Shown here: piece after piece, positions 1 through 9,160 of the stretch
Layout of the letters: each line of letters opens with the position of its first letter
How positions within the stretch are numbered: position 1 is the first letter of the stretch
From: Gloeocapsopsis dulcis
GTDB lineage: Bacteria > Cyanobacteriota > Cyanobacteriia > Cyanobacteriales > Chroococcidiopsidaceae
Assembly (NCBI RefSeq): GCF_032163395.1
Contig: NZ_CP119968.1
Span: forward strand, 3,064,001 to 3,128,000
Direction of reading: 5' to 3'
DNA: 64,000 bases
Position numbers and translations under genes: made by a program
Notes under the pieces: generated by a model
Told to the model about the DNA's origin: nothing
Seen by the model: the letters and a program-made list of their open reading frames with translations, nothing else
Databases searched by the model: none

Positions 1-378
1 GCCTGCAATGCAAGATGAATGTACATTACGCGGCAGAATAATTTTATCTTCCGCACCACACGTAGCTAAAATTGCGGCTTCTACTCCACACGTAGAACCG
101 TTGACTAAAAACCAAGTTTGTTCGGCACCGAAGGCATCTGCTGCTAATTCTTGTGCTTGCTGAATTACACCTTGAGGCGCAAATAAATTATCTAATTCGG
201 GTAGTTCTGGTAAATCGAAGTTAAATAGGCTTGAACCAAAATCATGCGCTAGCTGTGGAGAAATACCTTGTCCTCGCTTATGTCCTGGCGTGTAAAAAGC
301 TGCATGGTTTTTATGGGCACACTCGCGTAAAGCATCTAATAATGGTAATTTTGCTTGGTGTTGATCGGGAAGATGCAT
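1..378 (-). CDS. Orn/Lys/Arg decarboxylase family PLP enzyme, N-terminal part (cut by window edge)
   Basis: The minus-strand frame opens with ATG at 378 (MHLPDQHQAK) and runs off the left edge after 126 codons, so only the N-terminal part is visible. The stretch FYTPGHKRG near residues 29-37, followed by FNFDLPELPELDNLF and later the FLVNGSTCG segment around residues 90-98, is typical of the group I PLP-dependent decarboxylases (arginine, lysine or ornithine decarboxylase; the cyanobacterial members are usually annotated as arginine decarboxylase or aminotransferase class I/II-fold enzymes). The PLP lysine lies outside the window. Substrate cannot be decided here. Its codon use and base composition match the host, unlike the GC-rich genes that follow. 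Confidence 0.8.
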   Translation of the reverse strand, partial: MHLPDQHQAKLPLLDALRECAHKNHAAFYTPGHKRGQGISPQLAHDFGSSLFNFDLPELPELDNLFAPQGVIQQAQELAADAFGAEQTWFLVNGSTCGVEAAILATCGAEDKIILPRNVHSSCIAG

Positions 379-499
379 AAAACAAAATCACATTGTCAAG
401 TTATCGTCTTAGAAAAATCTAGTTGAGAATAATGAATTACCCCTGCCGTCTAGGTACTCAATCGCCTGCTCCCGCGTAAGTCCTGGATATAGCTCTGTT

Positions 500-1555
500 T
501 CATTTGCTGCCTATCGTCTGTAGCGTCCAAGTTGGTCCGTTGGAGCGCGGTCCATCCGGCATCCAGATGAGCCGATCCAAGAACATTTGCCGTGCCTCCA
601 TGTTCGCACCCCAGGCATGGTAAACAATGTACTCGGTCTGACCATCCGGACCAACAATGACCGAGTTATGACCAGGACCGAGAACATGATCAGGAACAGA
701 CCGCAAAACGCGCGGTCCCGCCTCACTACCCGAGCCAGAGTAGGGTCCCATTACGTTATCTGCAACTCCATAGTCTACGCCGTAGTTTTCAGTTTCCCAG
801 CGCCCACCGCTGTATAAGCAGTAGTAGCGACCTGCATACTTGCGGACACAGGGTCCTTCCAAAGTGTGCCAGTCATAAATGCCACCGTACATAGGACGGT
901 TCGCTAGAAATCGTTGCCAATCATAGCGGGCACGCAAGACAACTTTCCCAACGCCTGCCAGCTTTGTCATGCCTTCCAATCGGTCTACCATTAGCGCAGT
1001 GCCAGCACGCACGTTGCCCTCAGTGTCTAGAAAATCGCGGGCATAGAATAGGTACCACTGCCCATCGTCATCACGGAAGGGGTGCGGATCAATAGCGAAA
1101 GGGCAATCCGAAGGATCTAGCAGCGACTCGCCAACGTCCTGATACGGTCCCAGTGGGCGATCGCTTATGGCAACGCGCAACTGATGATCCTTGTCCCCGT
1201 GACCCACTGAGTAATATAGATAGAACTTGCCGTCACAGTAGGCAACTTCGGGTGCCCAAAAGTTATCACCGAGGGCAGGATCTGGTCTTAGCAACGCGTT
1301 ACCAGCAAAGTGCCAGTTCAGAAAATCGTCGGAGCGTAGCAGGGGAAAGACGCGCAATTCGTCTGTAGAGTTATCGCCATGTACCACCGCGATTTTATCC
1401 ATTTGTCCTTCTGCTTCCGCTGCACCTGTGCCGATCGCGTAGTATACACCCTGGTATTCCCAAACGAAAGGATCGGCAAAATAGCCTGTATAGACAGGAT
1501 TAGTGTAGGTTCGCTTTTCAGTAGAGATTTCAGGCATAGGCTCGGTATGAGGCAT
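500..1555 (-). CDS. Glycoside hydrolase family 43 protein (beta-xylosidase/arabinanase type)
   Basis: The 351-residue protein has the five-bladed propeller signature of GH43. The catalytic triad is readable: general base D28 in YFADPFVW, the pKa-modulating D156 in AIDPHPF and the general acid E233 in TLEGP. WAPEV around residue 100 and FYLYYS just after are also typical blade motifs. These enzymes hydrolyse arabino- or xylo-oligosaccharides; the exact substrate cannot be read from sequence. No signal peptide is visible, so it is probably cytoplasmic. Start 1555 has no clear Shine-Dalgarno, and a second Met seven codons in is possible. Sampled lines are about 53-57% G+C against about 40% in ychF, and a PhyH-type gene of similar composition lies 97 bp upstream on the same strand. 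This suggests a co-acquired pair (inference). Confidence 0.85.
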   Translation of the reverse strand: MPHTEPMPEISTEKRTYTNPVYTGYFADPFVWEYQGVYYAIGTGAAEAEGQMDKIAVVHGDNSTDELRVFPLLRSDDFLNWHFAGNALLRPDPALGDNFWAPEVAYCDGKFYLYYSVGHGDKDHQLRVAISDRPLGPYQDVGESLLDPSDCPFAIDPHPFRDDDGQWYLFYARDFLDTEGNVRAGTALMVDRLEGMTKLAGVGKVVLRARYDWQRFLANRPMYGGIYDWHTLEGPCVRKYAGRYYCLYSGGRWETENYGVDYGVADNVMGPYSGSGSEAGPRVLRSVPDHVLGPGHNSVIVGPDGQTEYIVYHAWGANMEARQMFLDRLIWMPDGPRSNGPTWTLQTIGSK

Positions 1556-1652
1556 CGGGCGGTGTTCCAGTGGCGGTTGTCTATAATTTAAACACCAGAT
1601 TTAGAACACTACCATTTTTTGCACAGCCAAGCCGAGTCCGTGCTGCTTTTGG

Positions 1653-2492
1653 TCAGGTATCACCCATCAGCAACCCTTCAATGCTGTGTGCCTGCACGAG
1701 CGGCTCCAGTTGATCGACAAGGCGACATGCTAGATGTCGATGCACCTGATCGGGTAGTGACTCGTAGAACGTCCTAGTAACCTGCAGGTTGTGCTGCACC
1801 GCCTGGGTAGCGTCCGGTGCTTCGACGCCAAGGACAAGCACCGGACGGAACTTGTTCGAGAGATTGGCCGTACCACGGTGGATCGTGAGAGACGATCGCG
1901 CCGAAATGTCGCCCATCTTCGGCATCTTCTGCTGTGCGCGCTCTTTATAGCGCCCGTAGAGGGACTTGGGTGGGAACATGCCGTGCTCGAATTCGCTTAG
2001 ATCGTCCCACTGCGTACCAGGTGCGATCTCGAATGGTCCCATGTCCTCGTACACGTCAACGGTGGTGACGTTGAACGCCAAAGAACTCAAACGCCGACCG
2101 ATCAGCGTCTCTGGCGGAGTAGGGAAATCGCGGTGCCACGGCTGGTTGACGGCACCAGGACCCGGCACGTCAAAGCCAATCTCGACGATTTTGTACTCTG
2201 GACCAAGCACCGCCTCGCATACGGCAACTACCCAGGAGTGTGAGACCAAGTCGACGAAGCCACGTAACCGCTCTGGGTGAGTTTCCACATAGTAGCGGTT
2301 GGGTCCTCGGTTGAGCGTACCACCTGGGCGCTGCAGCGCCTCCTGAAACAAGACCTCGATGTCCTCTGCCACTTCCTGCACCCAGCTGCGGTCGAAGGCT
2401 CCTTTGAGACCGATGATACCATCCCCGTAGAGTCCGCCCATGATGCTTGCGATGTCAAACTGCTGGGTCTGCGCCTGAATGCTTGCGAGCAT
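1653..2492 (-). CDS. Phytanoyl-CoA dioxygenase (PhyH) family Fe(II)/2-oxoglutarate oxygenase
   Basis: The product resembles PhyH-family non-haem iron oxygenases, which hydroxylate small substrates using 2-oxoglutarate and O2. With the start used here (279 residues), the iron ligands would be H120 and D122 in QPWHRDFP and H205 in LTIHRGTAN, with R216 placed to bind 2-oxoglutarate. The frame is open back to 2594. I chose the ATG at 2492 because GAGG stands five bases upstream and because the extra upstream codons are AT-rich, unlike the body at about 57-58% G+C in sampled lines. The gene precedes the GH43 gene on the same strand and may be co-transcribed. Substrate unknown. The composition contrast suggests horizontal acquisition. 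Confidence 0.8.
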   Translation of the reverse strand: MLASIQAQTQQFDIASIMGGLYGDGIIGLKGAFDRSWVQEVAEDIEVLFQEALQRPGGTLNRGPNRYYVETHPERLRGFVDLVSHSWVVAVCEAVLGPEYKIVEIGFDVPGPGAVNQPWHRDFPTPPETLIGRRLSSLAFNVTTVDVYEDMGPFEIAPGTQWDDLSEFEHGMFPPKSLYGRYKERAQQKMPKMGDISARSSLTIHRGTANLSNKFRPVLVLGVEAPDATQAVQHNLQVTRTFYESLPDQVHRHLACRLVDQLEPLVQAHSIEGLLMGDT

Positions 2493-2594
2493 AATATCCT
2501 CATTAAAATTACTCAACCGATCAGTAGCCGTATTAGCCGTTCCTAAGCTTTGAATCCTCTTTCTATTCTCCCAATCTATAACTCTGGCTTTCAA

Positions 2595-3015
2595 AAGCAG
2601 ACCAGGCTGAAACAGATGGGTAAATTCACAAGCCTTGGCTTTACAAATTCTTGAAGTTTAATGAACCCTCTAATAGTGGTTTTTCATTCTTAAAGCATAA
2701 AAGTAGCTCTGTATACTATTTTAATTGTTCTTTTACCGGAATTTAGAAAAATTTTCCAAATTCAAGTTTTCTATAACCAAAGATAGTTGACTTAAAAATC
2801 TTAGCCAGCGTTACTTCTTTTCGCAACTTTCACAAGACTTACGCGCACGACCAGTCGATTGACTACCCAGATGGGGGTAGAAAGAGCAAACGGGATGCAC
2901 CCCACCTGATCATCTGATGCTCTTGTTTTTGCAACACAATTAATATTTAGACAGATGCATGATGTATTGGTTGTTATATAGGGTGGTAAGGTCTAAAGAA
3001 ACAAACTAAACTACT
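2595..3015. other. Intergenic stretch, no gene seen
   Basis: This AT-rich stretch separates the GC-rich dioxygenase gene from the proline-rich ORF. I see no convincing ORF, tRNA or terminator in it. It presumably carries the promoter of the minus-strand dioxygenase/GH43 pair. Confidence 0.5.
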
Positions 3016-3207
3016 ATGATCAACCCCACTCCTAATCCCTTGCCACAGCCAGAAATTCCCGCACCAATCCCCAATCCCTTGCCAGATCCCACACCACCTA
3101 CACCAACACCGCAGCCAGTACCAGGTCCCATTCCTCAGCCTATACCAGGACCTGCACCAGAACCAGTACCCGCACCAATTCCCCAACCAATTCCTGAACC
3201 AGTCTAA
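3016..3207 (+). CDS. Very proline-rich 63-residue hypothetical protein
   Basis: The ORF begins MINPTPNPLPQPEIPAP and continues as an almost perfect alternation of proline with N, L, Q, I, T, V, G, A or E. There are essentially no basic residues and no hydrophobic core. The P-x-P register would give an extended polyproline-II rod. There is no signal peptide, membrane segment or clear Shine-Dalgarno. The complementary strand is also open (a Trp/Cys-rich frame at 2974-3213), which is expected opposite proline codons and is rejected as a shadow. It could be a small structural or adaptor protein, or a chance ORF in a CCA/CCT-rich tract. The clean ATG and stop with proline filling every codon make a real gene somewhat more likely. 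Function unknown. Confidence 0.45.
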   Translation: MINPTPNPLPQPEIPAPIPNPLPDPTPPTPTPQPVPGPIPQPIPGPAPEPVPAPIPQPIPEPV

Positions 3208-3421
3208 AACCAACTGTAGATTTTGGATTTGGAAAAGATAACTGCATAAGAGTTTGAGCTACTTATTGCCTCAAACACCTCACAGTTGCAGAAATCAGGT
3301 TTAACTTTGGATGGTTCGTAGGTTTAGTAAACCTAAACTAAGTTCAGGTTCTGCCACAGACAACACTTATCCAAACTTCGTTAAACTAGATTATTCATGA
3401 CCGTTCATCTGCAAGAATTAT

Positions 3422-4513
3422 ATGCTCAGAGCCGGAATAGTAGGGCTACCCAACGTTGGTAAATCGACTTTATTTAATGCTTTGGTTGCTAATGCCAAGG
3501 CAGAAGCTGCTAACTTCCCTTTCTGTACAATTGAACCAAATGTTGGTGTAGTCGCAGTTCCAGATGAACGGTTACAAGTTCTTGGGGAAATTTCATCTTC
3601 AGCGCAAATTGTGCCAGCGCGGGTTGAGTTTGTCGATATTGCGGGTTTAGTTAAAGGTGCAAGCCAAGGAGAAGGTTTAGGCAATCAGTTTTTATCACAT
3701 ATTCGCGAAGTAGATGCGATCGCTCATGTCGTACGTTGTTTTGAAAACGACGACATTATTCATGTAGCGGGTTCAGTTGATCCGCAGCGAGATATTGAGA
3801 TTATTAACTTAGAACTCGCTTTAGCAGATTTAGCTCAAATAGAAAAACGGATTGAACGCACGAGAAAACAAGCCCGTACAAGTAAAGATGCGCAGTTTGA
3901 AGTTACAGTTTTAGAAAAACTTACTGCTGCATTAAATGAAGGCAAGTCGGTACGACAAGTTGATTTAAATGAAGAAGAAGTCGCAACAATTAAAGGACTT
4001 GGACTACTAAGTAGTAAACCAATAATTTATGCTGCAAATGTCTCGGAAGATGACTTAGCAACGGGTAATGAATATGTCGAACAAGTGCGGCAAATTGCTT
4101 CTCAAGAAAATGCTCAAGTTGTGATTGTTTCTGCCCAAGTTGAAGCCGAATTGGTAGAATTACCTGAAGAAGATAAAGCTGAGTTTCTAGCATCTTTAGG
4201 CGTCGAAGAAGGCGGATTAAAATCATTAATTCGCGCAACTTATGAACTTTTAGGATTGCGTACCTATTTCACGTCAGGACCTAAAGAAACCCGCGCTTGG
4301 ACAATTCATGCAGGAATGTCAGCACCCCAAGCCGCAGGTGTAATTCACTCTGATTTTGAACGTGGATTTATTCGGGCAGAGACGGTTGCATACAAAGATT
4401 TAGTTGCAACAGGTTCAATGAATGCCGCAAAAGAAAAAGGTTTAGTTCGCAGTGAAGGAAAAGATTACGTTGTTCAAGAAGGCGATGTAATGCTATTCCG
4501 ATTTAATGTATAG
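3422..4513 (+). CDS. ychF: Redox-regulated ATPase YchF (Obg-family P-loop protein)
   Basis: At 363 residues this matches the normal YchF length. The Walker A/G1 motif GLPNVGKST lies at residues 8-16, G3 is in [12 protein letters not shown], and AANVSED stands where GTPases have NKxD, the substitution that makes YchF prefer ATP. The C-terminal TGS-like domain is present ([15 protein letters not shown] onward, ending in [11 protein letters not shown]). YchF binds ribosomes and is linked to translation and oxidative-stress control. ATG at 3422 begins MLRAGIVG as in homologues. The gene stands alone and converges on the broken membrane gene ending at 4531, only 17 bp away. Confidence 0.97.
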   Translation: MLRAGIVGLPNVGKSTLFNALVANAKAEAANFPFCTIEPNVGVVAVPDERLQVLGEISSSAQIVPARVEFVDIAGLVKGASQGEGLGNQFLSHIREVDAIAHVVRCFENDDIIHVAGSVDPQRDIEIINLELALADLAQIEKRIERTRKQARTSKDAQFEVTVLEKLTAALNEGKSVRQVDLNEEEVATIKGLGLLSSKPIIYAANVSEDDLATGNEYVEQVRQIASQENAQVVIVSAQVEAELVELPEEDKAEFLASLGVEEGGLKSLIRATYELLGLRTYFTSGPKETRAWTIHAGMSAPQAAGVIHSDFERGFIRAETVAYKDLVATGSMNAAKEKGLVRSEGKDYVVQEGDVMLFRFNV

Positions 4514-4530
4514 CAGGTAATTAATTCATT

Positions 4531-5223
4531 TTATGAAGCATTACTATTTTCTGGTGCATCTTCGCTAGCATTGTGATTTAGCACTGATGAATAATTTATG
4601 GTACCTAAAGTCGATTCTATCTTTTCTAAATAATTCCTGCCATGTTCAGTTATTCTCAAATACTTTTTTAAATTTCCGCGTTCTGGCATATGAGATATCG
4701 ATTTTCCAGGTATATTCTCAATGAATCCTAATGCACGTAAATGTCTAAGCTCGCGTTCAAACGAGGGTTGTCTCCTATAATTAAAGGGAGCATCACTTGC
4801 TAATTTACGCAGGTGGTATAATTCATAGTTATCAATTAAGCTTCGGTTAAGTAAGTGAGTCTCTTTTTTACTATTGGCAATTTCTGATTCTAATAATGTT
4901 AAACGTTGAAGTATATCCGTTACAGCTTCAATATTAGCTTTATTTGTTTCTATATTGTCTCTTTAATTTTTTTGCTCTGCCTGGATTTGATCAAGCTCAA
5001 AAGTTATACCATCTTTGTTAATCCCAAGTTTTCTGAGCCGTTCAAGCAACTCTGAATTAATTAATAAGATAATCGTAAAAATAATTATTTCTGTTAGTTC
5101 AAATCTTGTGCGTATCCAGCCGAAGGGAATTGCTATTAAGTAGAAAAGACTAAAGCAAGTAACAACTACTAATAGAAAAGAATCCCACTTACTTTGATTG
5201 ATAAATTGCCGTATCCTTGTCAT
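4531..5223 (-). pseudogene. Membrane-anchored coiled-coil/winged-helix-like protein interrupted by in-frame TAA
   Basis: The first part (4963-5223, 86 residues) has two hydrophobic segments: SFLLVVVTCFSLFYLIAIPF near residues 15-34 and EIIIFTIILLI near 45-55. It stops at a TAA at 4963-4965. The same frame continues with no further stop to 4531, giving about 143 more residues: a helical stretch (TDILQRLTLLESEIANSKKE) and then a winged-helix-like domain with FERELRHLRALGFIEN and KKYLRITEHGRNYLEKIE. The two halves share one frame, so a single substitution (for example CAA to TAA) explains the split. Upstream of the second half there is no in-frame ATG, GTG or TTG soon after the stop. The family is not recognised. 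It is a recent pseudogene, a read-through gene or a sequencing error. Confidence 0.65.
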
Positions 5224-5390
5224 AAATAGTTTAACCTAAAGAAATTGCTCGTGAGGGGTTACAGACCAATTCAACACTTAGGAAGGATATTCCGGAAAAG
5301 CCACATGATATATTGAGGCAAATAAATGAAAAATGAGGGTTAAACCCCTCGTGATCCAAAGTGCGATCGCAAATTACATCAGAGTAAGAT

Positions 5391-6594
5391 TTAGTTCGGT
5401 GGATCGAGGCGATTTACAAATATCGACCAAGGAATCATTGGTAAACCAACAGCTAGACAGAATAACCACTGCTGAAAACTAAGTGGTGCGGTTGAGAAGA
5501 TTGTATTGATACGTTGGTACATAACAGAAGACCATCTGCAAAACTACTGCGCCGATAATGCCAACTGCAATGGCGGGAATATCAATGTCTGTGGTTGTGC
5601 CTCGAATTTTAGCAATCAGATTTGGTACAAGTTGGCTCAAACTTAAGAGATAAAAAATTCTCCCAGCAATGAGTGAATTGATTGCCATGGTTCATGCTAG
5701 ATTGATGTCTCCCGTAGTCGCCCGAATATATTCAAAAACACCAAAGATGACAATCCAATTAAACGCCGAAATTGCTAAAATACGCTGAACTCGAGTTTTT
5801 GAGAGTAAAGCTTCATTAGGGCGACGCGGTGCTTGTTGCATGACATTGCGTGATTTAGGCTCAAACGCTAGAGGAACTGTCATAGCGATCGAGTTAATCA
5901 CGTTTAACTAGAGAATTTGCAACGATAAAATTGGTAAATCTCGCGCTAGTAATGTACTCAGCAAAATTGTCATCGATTCTCCACCGTTGACAGGGAGAAT
6001 AAAGCACATTGCTTTGACGATGTTTTTGTATACTGCACGTCCTTCCTTTACTGCCGCTGCAATTGAAGCAAAGTTATCGTCAGTCAGCAACATATCTGCG
6101 GCTTCTTTGGCAACTTCTGTACCAGCACCACCCATTGCAATGCCAATATCAGCTTGTTTTAATGCAGGCACATCGTTGACACCATCGCCCGTCATCGCGA
6201 CGATTTCACCTCTCGATTGCAGCACTTCGACTAAACGTAGCTTTTGTTTAGGTGCAACGCGGGCAAAGACAACTCCTTCTTCGGCAACCGCCGCAAGTTC
6301 GCGCTGATCCATTTTGGCTATTTGAGCACCTGTAAATGCTTTGACTGCGCCATTTTTATTGGTCCCCATGCGAGAAGCGATCGCACCTTCGGCTTTCGAC
6401 TCCTGAACGTATCCAATGAGGGCGTTGGTCGTCGTGACACCCCAAATCACCGCCGCGTTGACAAATTCACCAATGATCGCTTTTGTTGCTCCCGCTGCAA
6501 TTAAGATATATAGCAACGGTTGGTTGTATTGCAGCAGAAACTTTAACCACCAAGGTTTGCTCTTTTTCGCTGTCAGTTCGTTTGCCCCAAACTA
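5391..6594 (-). pseudogene. Cation-transporting P-type ATPase (Ca2+/Na+ type), decayed
   Basis: Homology to P2-type cation ATPases is clear on the minus strand but cannot make an enzyme. Homology starts about 6594 (GANELTAKKSKPWWLKFLL) without the true N-terminus. It runs through YVQESKAEGAI and then jumps directly to MGTNKNGAVKAFTG, so the phosphorylation domain with DKTGT is deleted. The hinge motif TGDGVND is still present. LQIL is followed by TAG where homologues have Trp (about 5910), NLA is followed by TGA where Arg is expected (about 5690), and a one-base shift near 5475-5479 moves the last segment (LSFQQW to NRLDPPN) into another frame, ending at 5391. In total there are one N-terminal truncation, one internal deletion, two nonsense changes and one frameshift. 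Confidence 0.85.
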
Positions 6595-6617
6595 GAGACT
6601 GCTGCTGTAGCAGTCTC
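6595..6617. repeat. Perfect 9-bp inverted repeat at the broken end of the ATPase pseudogene
   Basis: GAGACTGCT at 6595-6603 pairs exactly with AGCAGTCTC at 6609-6617 around the 5-base loop GCTGT. It sits exactly where ATPase homology ends, so it may be the scar of a rearrangement or insertion. It could also be a simple terminator, although no T-run follows on either side. Confidence 0.5.
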
Positions 6618-6847
6618 GGCACTAGCGTCTGCGTCATATTTCTTAATCTTTACTAAAGTGCTATCTATTTTTAGCACTAAAAAATAGTGTTTTTACAAAA
6701 GTAACACTAATAGTTTTTAATAGTAACTATAAACTACCTCAATGCTGGCGCTAGTGTGACAATTGGTTGAAGGCTTGATCGCTGTAAAGACTAACAACGT
6801 GCCAATAAGCTTTTCTCCAATCCAAAATCTAAAATTGGTATAAGTGT

Positions 6848-7930
6848 GTGAATGTGAACTTATCTACTTCTTTAGAAATTGTTGGGCGTTCGGCTCAATT
6901 TCAACGCATCGTGGAAGTTCTTGCCCGCGATGGAGATCTCTTAATTGCCGGAGTACCAGGCTGTGGGCGACGGACTTTAGTGCGAACAGCAGCTTTGGAA
7001 GTGGGAGCGATCGCTTTAGAAGTAGACTGCATCCGCGCCATCGAAGGTAGGCAATTTGTCCAATTACTTGCCGAGGCAATTAGCCAAAACTTTGACTCTA
7101 CGCTGATTCAGACTTGGGTTAACACGATTGCTAAAGATTTGTTTGTCGTCCACGTCGAAGAAAACAGCAATAAACTGAGACTGGCAGATTCTTTAACGCC
7201 AAAACAGCTATGGCAAGCATTTGAACGATTAATTCAACTACCGCAACTTTTAGCGGAAGTGGTGAATAAGCAAGTCTTGTTAATTTTGCAGAGTTTTCCG
7301 CACCTCCGTTTATGGGATCGTAATGGTGAATGGGAAAACACGCTAAGACGAGAAATTCAGTCACAGACGCGTGTCAGCTACGTACTAATTGCAACAATTG
7401 CAGAAATCACACATACAGAGGATTACCCGCTAGAAGTTGTCGAACTAACTCCCTTAGCTGATGAGGTGTTGGCAGTATGGGCACGAGAAATCTTACATAC
7501 CCAGGGACTTACCTTTGATTCGCGATCGCCTGCTTTAGAAATTTTCCTTCATGCAGTTCAAGGACACATTGGCGATGCGATGACACTGATTCGTCGCCTT
7601 GTCATCCATCGTACCGATGAACTCATCCGCGATGAACAAGTATATCAGGCAATTCAGGGGCTGTTACAAGACTTGTCAATCACCTTTGAGTCATTACTAA
7701 TGCTTTTACCTGCGAGTCAAGTACAACTTTTAGAGTGTCTTGCTTTAGATCCCACAAGTAAACCACAAAGCCGAGAATACATTCAAAAACACGGGCTTTC
7801 TCGTGGTGGAAGCCTTCAAGGTGCATTGACAGCATTACAGCACAAAGGCTTAATCTACGGTTCCGAGCAAAATTATCGTCTGGCGCTTCCCTTTTTTGCT
7901 TTATGGCTGCGCCAACGGTTAAGTGAGTAG
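6848..7930 (+). CDS. ATP-binding protein (AAA/Orc1-like P-loop NTPase), cyanobacterial hypothetical
   Basis: The 360-residue product starts with GTG (6848; a second GTG lies at 6854). The N-terminal VGRSAQFQRIVEVL motif and Walker A GVPGCGRRT at residues 35-43 indicate a STAND/Orc1-like P-loop domain. The expected Walker B strand, LLILQSF, lacks acidic residues, so hydrolysis may be weak or use other residues. The C-terminal part (QAIQGLLQDL, then LLECLALDP and GLSRGGSLQGALTALQHKGLIYG) looks like a winged-helix domain, so it may bind DNA or protein partners. It stands alone, between the ATPase pseudogene and trpS. Function not known. Confidence 0.75.
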   Translation: MNVNLSTSLEIVGRSAQFQRIVEVLARDGDLLIAGVPGCGRRTLVRTAALEVGAIALEVDCIRAIEGRQFVQLLAEAISQNFDSTLIQTWVNTIAKDLFVVHVEENSNKLRLADSLTPKQLWQAFERLIQLPQLLAEVVNKQVLLILQSFPHLRLWDRNGEWENTLRREIQSQTRVSYVLIATIAEITHTEDYPLEVVELTPLADEVLAVWAREILHTQGLTFDSRSPALEIFLHAVQGHIGDAMTLIRRLVIHRTDELIRDEQVYQAIQGLLQDLSITFESLLMLLPASQVQLLECLALDPTSKPQSREYIQKHGLSRGGSLQGALTALQHKGLIYGSEQNYRLALPFFALWLRQRLSE

Positions 7931-8115
7931 CAGTTCCAATACATGATGTTTGCCTTGGCAGTCATAGTAAGAGTTAACAGTAGAACAAAATGAGGCATTG
8001 GCGCAGCAGGGTCATCGGATTTGAGGAAGATTGAGTCATAATTGGAAACTAGTAACTAAAAAGATACCTACTATAATTTTTGGGCAGTTATTGCGTAAAC
8101 AATCAATTAAAATCA

Positions 8116-9123
8116 ATGGCTAAGCAGCGGGTTTTATCTGGAGTTCAACCAACTGGTAATTTACACTTAGGGAATTATCTAGGTGCAGTTCGCAATTGGG
8201 TAGAAGGGCAAAGCGAATACGAGAATTTCTTTTGTGTCGTAGATCTACACGCAATCACAGTTCCGCATAACCCAGCAACCTTAGCAGCAGATACCTATAC
8301 GATCGCTGCGTTGTATCTTGCCTGTGGCATTGACTTAGAATACTCCAATATCTTCGTCCAATCCCATGTTTGCGCCCACAGTGAACTTACATGGCTACTC
8401 AATTGCATCACGCCCTTGAACTGGCTACAAGACATGATTCAATTTAAGGAAAAGGCAATCAAGCAGGGAGAAAATGTCAATACGGGCTTACTCGATTATC
8501 CAGTATTAATGGCAGCAGATATTTTGCTGTATCAAGCGGATAAAGTACCGGTGGGTGACGATCAAAAGCAACACTTGGAACTTACCCGCGATATTGCAGC
8601 GCGGTTTAACTACCAGTTTGCCAGAGAAAATCCAGTTCTTAAGTTGCCAGACCCACTCATTCGCAAAGAAGGGGCGCGGGTAATGAGTCTGACAGATGGT
8701 ACCCGCAAAATGTCTAAATCCGATCCTGCTGATGCTAGTCGGATTAATTTGCTCGATACTCCAGAACAAATTCAACAAAAAATTAAGCGTTGTAAAACTG
8801 ATCCGATACGGGGTTTAACATTTGACGATCCAGACCGACCCGAATGTCATAATTTGTTAACACTCCATATGCTGCTTTCGGGTAAGTCAAAGCAAGAAGT
8901 TGCTGCGGAGTGTCAAGATATGGGCTGGGGACAATTTAAGCCACTACTCACAGAAACAGCGATCGCTGCCCTCAAGCCTATTCAAGACAAATATCATGCT
9001 GTCATAAACGACAAAGGCTATTTAGAGTCAGTATTACGTTCAGGACGAGAAAAAGCAGAAGTGATCGCAAGCCAAACCCTGAACAAAGTGAAATCATCTT
9101 TGGGCTATTCTATGCCAGTTTAA
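8116..9123 (+). CDS. trpS: Tryptophan--tRNA ligase (TrpRS)
   Basis: This class I aminoacyl-tRNA synthetase charges tRNA-Trp. The HIGH-like motif TGNLHLGNY is at residues 13-21 and the KMSKS loop is intact in TRKMSKSDP. The frame is open to 8080, but ATG at 8116 (MAKQRVLSGVQPTG) gives 335 residues, the normal family length, and aligns with family N-termini. A second, badly decayed trpS of a different subtype lies at 28834-29477, so this gene is the functional copy. It is followed after 37 bp by the MTHFR-like gene on the same strand. Confidence 0.97.
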   Translation: MAKQRVLSGVQPTGNLHLGNYLGAVRNWVEGQSEYENFFCVVDLHAITVPHNPATLAADTYTIAALYLACGIDLEYSNIFVQSHVCAHSELTWLLNCITPLNWLQDMIQFKEKAIKQGENVNTGLLDYPVLMAADILLYQADKVPVGDDQKQHLELTRDIAARFNYQFARENPVLKLPDPLIRKEGARVMSLTDGTRKMSKSDPADASRINLLDTPEQIQQKIKRCKTDPIRGLTFDDPDRPECHNLLTLHMLLSGKSKQEVAAECQDMGWGQFKPLLTETAIAALKPIQDKYHAVINDKGYLESVLRSGREKAEVIASQTLNKVKSSLGYSMPV

Positions 9124-9160
9124 TTGCTAGACAAATGTAAAAGCTAACTTGCACGATCTA

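Noticed and set aside
2974-3213. Minus-strand Trp/Cys-rich ORF opposite the proline-rich gene
   Set aside because: Trp, Gly and Cys codons simply mirror proline codons; there is no independent coding evidence.
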